From Methanosarcinales archaeon (lineage in GTDB: Archaea > Halobacteriota > Methanosarcinia > Methanosarcinales > Methanogasteraceae), in NCBI GenBank assembly GCA_030640725.1, contig DAOWIV010000261.1, positions 1 through 7,282 of the forward strand: 7,282 nt of DNA, in the 5' to 3' direction. Position 1 is the stretch's first letter. Every line of letters starts with the position of its first letter. This document shows positions 4,299-7,282 of the stretch, in pieces. The notes below the pieces were generated by a model. The model was not told the origin of the DNA, searched no databases, and saw only the letters and a program-made list of their open reading frames with translations. A program made the position numbers and the translations under genes.

Positions 4299-5495
4299 AT
4301 GCATCTCACAGCCCCTGACGAACGTATCCTTGCAGGCGAGCAGGGCTATGTGATGCAAAAGGCGATGGAGATACTCGCCGCACTTGGCGATATCTATGAC
4401 GCGGATCGTTTGATACCTGTAAAAAGCACCCAGATTGCCGGAGTGTCCTATAAAACCATCGGCGATGCCGGACTTGAATGGATATCTGACCTATCCGGCG
4501 TGGTGCGTGTCCCTTCGATACTGAATCCCGCGGGGATCGACCGTCTGCGGTGGAGGGAACTTGGGGTCTCTGAGGAGTTTGCTGCAAAACAGGAGCAGAT
4601 CATCGACGCTTATGAAAAATTAGGCATTATTACCGAGTGTACCTGCACTCCATATCACTTACGCGACGATATTGCAGAGACCGGCGATCATCTTGCATGG
4701 AGCGAGTCATCTGCGGTTTCTTATGCAAATTCCGTCATCGGAGCGCGGACAAACCGGGAAGGCGGACCTTCCGCACTTGCTGCAGCATTGATCGGGAAAA
4801 CACCGAACTATGGATACCACCTGGATGAAAATCGCATCCCTTCTCTTGCGATTCGTGTCGAAGGCGAACTGAGCGGCACCGATTATGGCGCGCTCGGCTA
4901 CATCGCTGGCGGAATCGCTGGCGCGAAGGTTTCGGTCTTCTCGCTTGAATCGGTGCCGACAGACGACGAACGAAAAGCGCTCGGTGCGGCGATGGCAGCC
5001 TCAGGCGCTGTTGCGCTTTACTACATCGAGGGTTTGCCGCCGCACCCTCCCGGAGGTGAACGCGGGCATAGGTATGTGTATGAGCGTGACATCGCGGAGC
5101 GTATCACAATCGAGCATAGCGAGATTGCAGGCGTGTACGGGATGTGCCGGTGTGATCCTGACATCATCGCGCTCGGCTGCCCGCACTGCTCGGCGGAGGA
5201 GCTTGCTGAACTGCGCGATCTGCTTGCAGGTAAGACTGTGACAAAGGAGTTCTGGATCTGCACGTCCAGAGCACTGCGAAACAGGCATCCTGACATCGTA
5301 GCCGGGATCGAATCAAGCGGCGCAAAGGTGATATGCGACACCTGCATGGTGGTCTCGCCGGTGTGCGCACGGTACGATTGCATGATGGTCGCCTCTGGCA
5401 AGGCACTTGCTTATGTGCCGCAGATGTGCGGAACCGACGCCGTACTCGGGCGCATCGAAGATTGCGTCAGGGCAGCCGTGGGTGATGCTGGGTAA
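4299..5495 (+). CDS. Aconitase-X large subunit (phosphomevalonate dehydratase)
   Basis: The 398-residue protein is a DUF521/AcnX catalytic subunit. In archaea this family, with a small DUF126 subunit, dehydrates (R)-5-phosphomevalonate to trans-anhydromevalonate 5-phosphate in the modified mevalonate route to isoprenoid lipids. Landmarks: LTAPDERILAGE start, QIAGVSYKTIGDAGLEW (45-61), NPAGIDRLRW (76-85), CTCTPYH (114-120), WSESSAVSYANSVIGARTNREGGPSA (134-159), GCPHCS (293-298), WICTSRA (319-325), CDTCMVVSP (346-354) and the C-terminal SGKALAYVPQ. Iron-sulfur ligands are expected among the conserved cysteines at 116, 294 or 297, and 346 or 349; I cannot assign them exactly. ATG at 4299 is the first in-frame start after an in-frame TAA at 4293, and there is no Shine-Dalgarno, so a leaderless mRNA is possible. 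The small-subunit gene is not adjacent. A related bacterial branch acts on hydroxyproline, but the archaeal context favours phosphomevalonate. Confidence 0.92.
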   Translation: MHLTAPDERILAGEQGYVMQKAMEILAALGDIYDADRLIPVKSTQIAGVSYKTIGDAGLEWISDLSGVVRVPSILNPAGIDRLRWRELGVSEEFAAKQEQIIDAYEKLGIITECTCTPYHLRDDIAETGDHLAWSESSAVSYANSVIGARTNREGGPSALAAALIGKTPNYGYHLDENRIPSLAIRVEGELSGTDYGALGYIAGGIAGAKVSVFSLESVPTDDERKALGAAMAASGAVALYYIEGLPPHPPGGERGHRYVYERDIAERITIEHSEIAGVYGMCRCDPDIIALGCPHCSAEELAELRDLLAGKTVTKEFWICTSRALRNRHPDIVAGIESSGAKVICDTCMVVSPVCARYDCMMVASGKALAYVPQMCGTDAVLGRIEDCVRAAVGDAG

Positions 5496-5507
5496 ATGGT
5501 GTGTGAT

Positions 5508-5531
5508 GGGGATGGGTGGGCTGGTTGCGGG
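5508..5531 (+). other. G-rich tract with four G-runs
   Basis: Between the aconitase-X gene and queE the plus strand has G4 (5508-5511), G3 (5514-5516), G3 (5518-5520) and G3 (5529-5531), with loops of 2, 1 and 8 bases. This nearly fits a quadruplex pattern; the last loop is longer than the usual limit of 7. The rest of the 108-base gap holds only a T-run (5568-5572, TTTTTA), about 32-36 bases before queE, which could be its TATA element. Confidence 0.3.
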
Positions 5532-5603
5532 ATCAGAGGCACATACACATATTGCAGGATCATCAGGTTTTTAGACATCGCACCGAAATATCCCTGATAG
5601 AGG

Positions 5604-6317
5604 ATGAATGCAAACATTTACGAGATATTCAACTCCGTTCAGGGAGAAGGGATCTATGCCGGCACAAGACAGGTCTTTGTCAGGTTCTGCGGCTGCCAGC
5701 TGCGGTGCGAATACTGCGATACCAAAGATGCGCGCCACCCGGCTGACGAGTGCAGGATTAATGAACGTCGTATCGACAATCCCCTGGATGTCAGTGTTGT
5801 AATCAACGCTATCAATGACCTGTGGACACCTTCCACGAGACACATCAGTTTAACCGGTGGAGAGCCGCTGTTGCACCATGGTTTCATCAAAGAGCTTGCA
5901 AGCAACATCTCCGTGCCGATATACCTGGAGACGAACGCCGGTTTTCCGAAATACGCAAGAAACGTGGCAGACGTGGTCGATATCGCTGCGTGCGATATTA
6001 AGCTCCCTGAACATCGGTCGACAGACAACTATGACCACCTTCTGCACGCTGAATTAGAGACGATTGAGATATTCCATTCGATGGATGTTGAAACCTTTGT
6101 TAAGATCGTTGTACTCATGGAAACTACAGAAGAAAGCATTAAAAGTGCTGTTTCTGGTATCGAGTCTATCGATGAGTCCATCCCATTGATTTTACAGCCG
6201 GTAACGCCTACGAATATCGATATTCGGAAGTTGCTTGGTTTGATGGATTTTGCGGGTGCGCATCTCTCTGACGTCCGCATGATCCCACAGATACATCGGA
6301 TGATCCGGATTCCGTGA
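5604..6317 (+). CDS. queE: 7-carboxy-7-deazaguanine synthase (radical SAM)
   Basis: QueE converts 6-carboxytetrahydropterin to 7-carboxy-7-deazaguanine, an early step of the preQ0 pathway that in archaea leads to archaeosine at tRNA position 15. The 237-residue protein has the QueE N-terminal signature FNSVQGEG (9-16), then FVRFCGCQLRCEYCDT (25-40), with the radical-SAM cluster cysteines Cys31, Cys35 and Cys38 in CxxxCxxC spacing. Next come the SAM-binding TGGEPLL (84-90), the ETN strand (109-111), DIKLP (131-135) and QPVTP (198-202). Length is typical. ATG at 5604 is the first in-frame start after a TAG at 5598; AGAGG abuts it too closely to be a normal Shine-Dalgarno, so initiation may be leaderless. 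queC, queD and tgtA are not beside it. It converges with the surface-protein gene, 85 bases apart. Confidence 0.93.
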   Translation: MNANIYEIFNSVQGEGIYAGTRQVFVRFCGCQLRCEYCDTKDARHPADECRINERRIDNPLDVSVVINAINDLWTPSTRHISLTGGEPLLHHGFIKELASNISVPIYLETNAGFPKYARNVADVVDIAACDIKLPEHRSTDNYDHLLHAELETIEIFHSMDVETFVKIVVLMETTEESIKSAVSGIESIDESIPLILQPVTPTNIDIRKLLGLMDFAGAHLSDVRMIPQIHRMIRIP

Positions 6318-6402
6318 GTGGCGAGTGTCGCTAACCGGATGATCGACAAGAAACACCCGACTTTTCAGATAGTGTCTCCTTTCGGGATCGCAGATCACTT
6401 GA
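6318..6402. other. Convergent gap between queE and surface gene
   Basis: This 85-base stretch has a small stem GCGA (6321-6324) with TCGC (6328-6331), extendable by a T-A pair and a G-U pair, and a loose CCCGA (6356-6360) with TCGGG (6382-6386). Neither is followed by a T-tract, so I do not call a terminator. A 9-base direct repeat CGGATGATC occurs at 6297-6305 (inside queE) and 6336-6344. I see no gene here. Confidence 0.3.
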
Positions 6403-7282
6403 TCACTCAAGCGTGATTGCGCCCCGCGGATTTGGAGCCGGCGGGATGATCGGCGGCGACTCAAGCGAATGGAATGTCACGACGGTGCTGGCATTAAGGC
6501 GTGTGCCGTTCTCTGGCGTGTGATATGCCCGGACCGTGATCGTGCCGGGCGCGTCCGAACATAGCCAGATGATAGCGTTTCCGCCGTTTTCTGTTGTCTC
6601 ATTGAACACGCGTGAGGTATTGGAATGAGTGTCGTTGTATAGCGTACCTGATGTAGCGCTGAACTCCACGAGAGCACCCCACGCCACCGGTTTTTCGGTT
6701 TCGTTTTCGGTATAGCCAAGGTGCGCTGTCAGTTTGTATGCATACTCCTGTATGGTATCTGGTTTTGTACCGGGTCGGTTCGGATCTACGATATACAACG
6801 GGATTGGGGCAAGGAGTGTGAGATTCGTTGCGGATTCCGTAATTATTTCTGGCGTCGCATTGCCCCCGACTGTCACCGTGGTTTCAGGAATGGTCTCGTT
6901 GACCCTTGTGCCATTTGAATCGTCGTATGTGATGCTTGATGGTGCGATGATCACAGGGATTGAATTTGCACTCTCGTTATCGATCGTCAGTTGATATGTC
7001 ACTCTCCAGTATTTCCCGACCGTTATCATGTATGGAACCGGTCGGTTTCCAACATCCCACGAAAGTATTGTGCGGTTTTCGATGGATGTTATATTCGGGT
7101 TCGACGGGTCTTCGTGCTCGTATTTTTCTGTCGTGCGATTGTAGTATGTAACATTCGCGCTGTCGCTGATGTATGTGATATTCACAAATGATCCTTCGAT
7201 GGTGGTGTTGCTCCCGATGTATATATTGATCTGTGGCTCAGGCGCGGTGTAGTTCCCGAGTTCGCCTGCGATACCGACAAAG
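6403..7282 (-). CDS. Sequon-rich surface protein, VWA-linked, 5' end outside window
   Basis: The frame is open from the TGA stop at 6405-6403 to the window edge, giving at least 292 C-terminal residues; the start lies beyond 7282. A GTG at 7185 is internal, not the start. The visible N-terminal edge FVGIAGELGNYT resembles the last helix of a von Willebrand factor A domain, so a VWA domain probably precedes it. A beta-rich segment follows (NITYISDSANVTYYN to KYWRVTYQLTIDN). Next is a Big-1/invasin-like Ig repeat (about 6755-6466), with GALVEFSATSGTLYND, TTENGGNAIIWLCSD and PGTITVRAYHTPENGT. I count 18 N-x-S/T sequons in 292 residues, pointing to a heavily N-glycosylated exported protein. The C-terminus (PPIIPPAPNPRGAITLE) has no transmembrane helix or PGF-type sorting signal. 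Role in adhesion or envelope is inference. Confidence 0.75.
   Translation of the reverse strand, partial: FVGIAGELGNYTAPEPQINIYIGSNTTIEGSFVNITYISDSANVTYYNRTTEKYEHEDPSNPNITSIENRTILSWDVGNRPVPYMITVGKYWRVTYQLTIDNESANSIPVIIAPSSITYDDSNGTRVNETIPETTVTVGGNATPEIITESATNLTLLAPIPLYIVDPNRPGTKPDTIQEYAYKLTAHLGYTENETEKPVAWGALVEFSATSGTLYNDTHSNTSRVFNETTENGGNAIIWLCSDAPGTITVRAYHTPENGTRLNASTVVTFHSLESPPIIPPAPNPRGAITLE

Noticed and set aside
5604..6317. Idea that acnX and queE form a functional pair
   Set aside because: They belong to unrelated pathways and are separated by 108 bases with a possible separate TATA for queE; simple adjacency is the better reading.
6297..6344. 9-base direct repeat CGGATGATC around the queE stop
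   Set aside because: Too short and isolated to indicate an attachment site or target duplication; no mobile element lies nearby.

Overview
This window looks like chromosomal DNA from a euryarchaeon of the methanogen or anaerobic methane/alkane-oxidiser kind. The pointers are a type-2 (methanogenic-type) seryl-tRNA synthetase, the archaeal ribosomal protein S3Ae, an aconitase-X large subunit of the archaeal (modified) mevalonate pathway, QueE (feeding archaeosine synthesis) and a large surface protein dense in N-glycosylation sequons. No tRNA, rRNA, CRISPR array, insertion sequence or integrase is visible. The exact lineage cannot be fixed from sequence alone; a Methanosarcinales, Syntrophoarchaeales or ANME-like relative is a guess.

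Layout, left to right. Positions 1-127 hold a compact cluster of perfect palindromes just downstream of serS. Three genes then lie on the minus strand, reading right to left: a CaCA-family Na+/Ca2+ antiporter (3563-2628), larB (2499-1678) and serS (1615-122), with gaps of 128 and 62 bases. A 75-base divergent promoter region separates the antiporter from rps3ae (3639-4229, plus strand, TTG start with a good Shine-Dalgarno). A U-tract hairpin terminator follows rps3ae. Then come the aconitase-X large subunit (4299-5495) and queE (5604-6317), both on the plus strand. queE converges on a minus-strand surface-protein gene whose 5' end lies beyond the right edge. No gap between genes exceeds 130 bases.

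The genes do not form one pathway. They look like unrelated housekeeping functions: translation (serS, rps3ae), tRNA modification (queE), isoprenoid precursor synthesis (acnX), nickel-pincer-type cofactor chemistry (larB), ion homeostasis (antiporter) and cell envelope (surface protein). Partner genes normally expected for several of them (acnX small subunit, larC/larE, queC/queD) are not in view.

I found no convincing new multi-gene system. The most interesting signals are regulatory: (i) the 3' palindrome cluster of serS, with two mutually exclusive perfect hairpins, one of which includes the serS stop codon, and two degenerate copies of an approximately 60-base unit; (ii) a 21-codon leader ORF with its own Shine-Dalgarno ending 5 bases before larB; (iii) small upstream ORFs or odd start signals at rps3ae and serS. 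All are read directly from sequence but have no functional proof.
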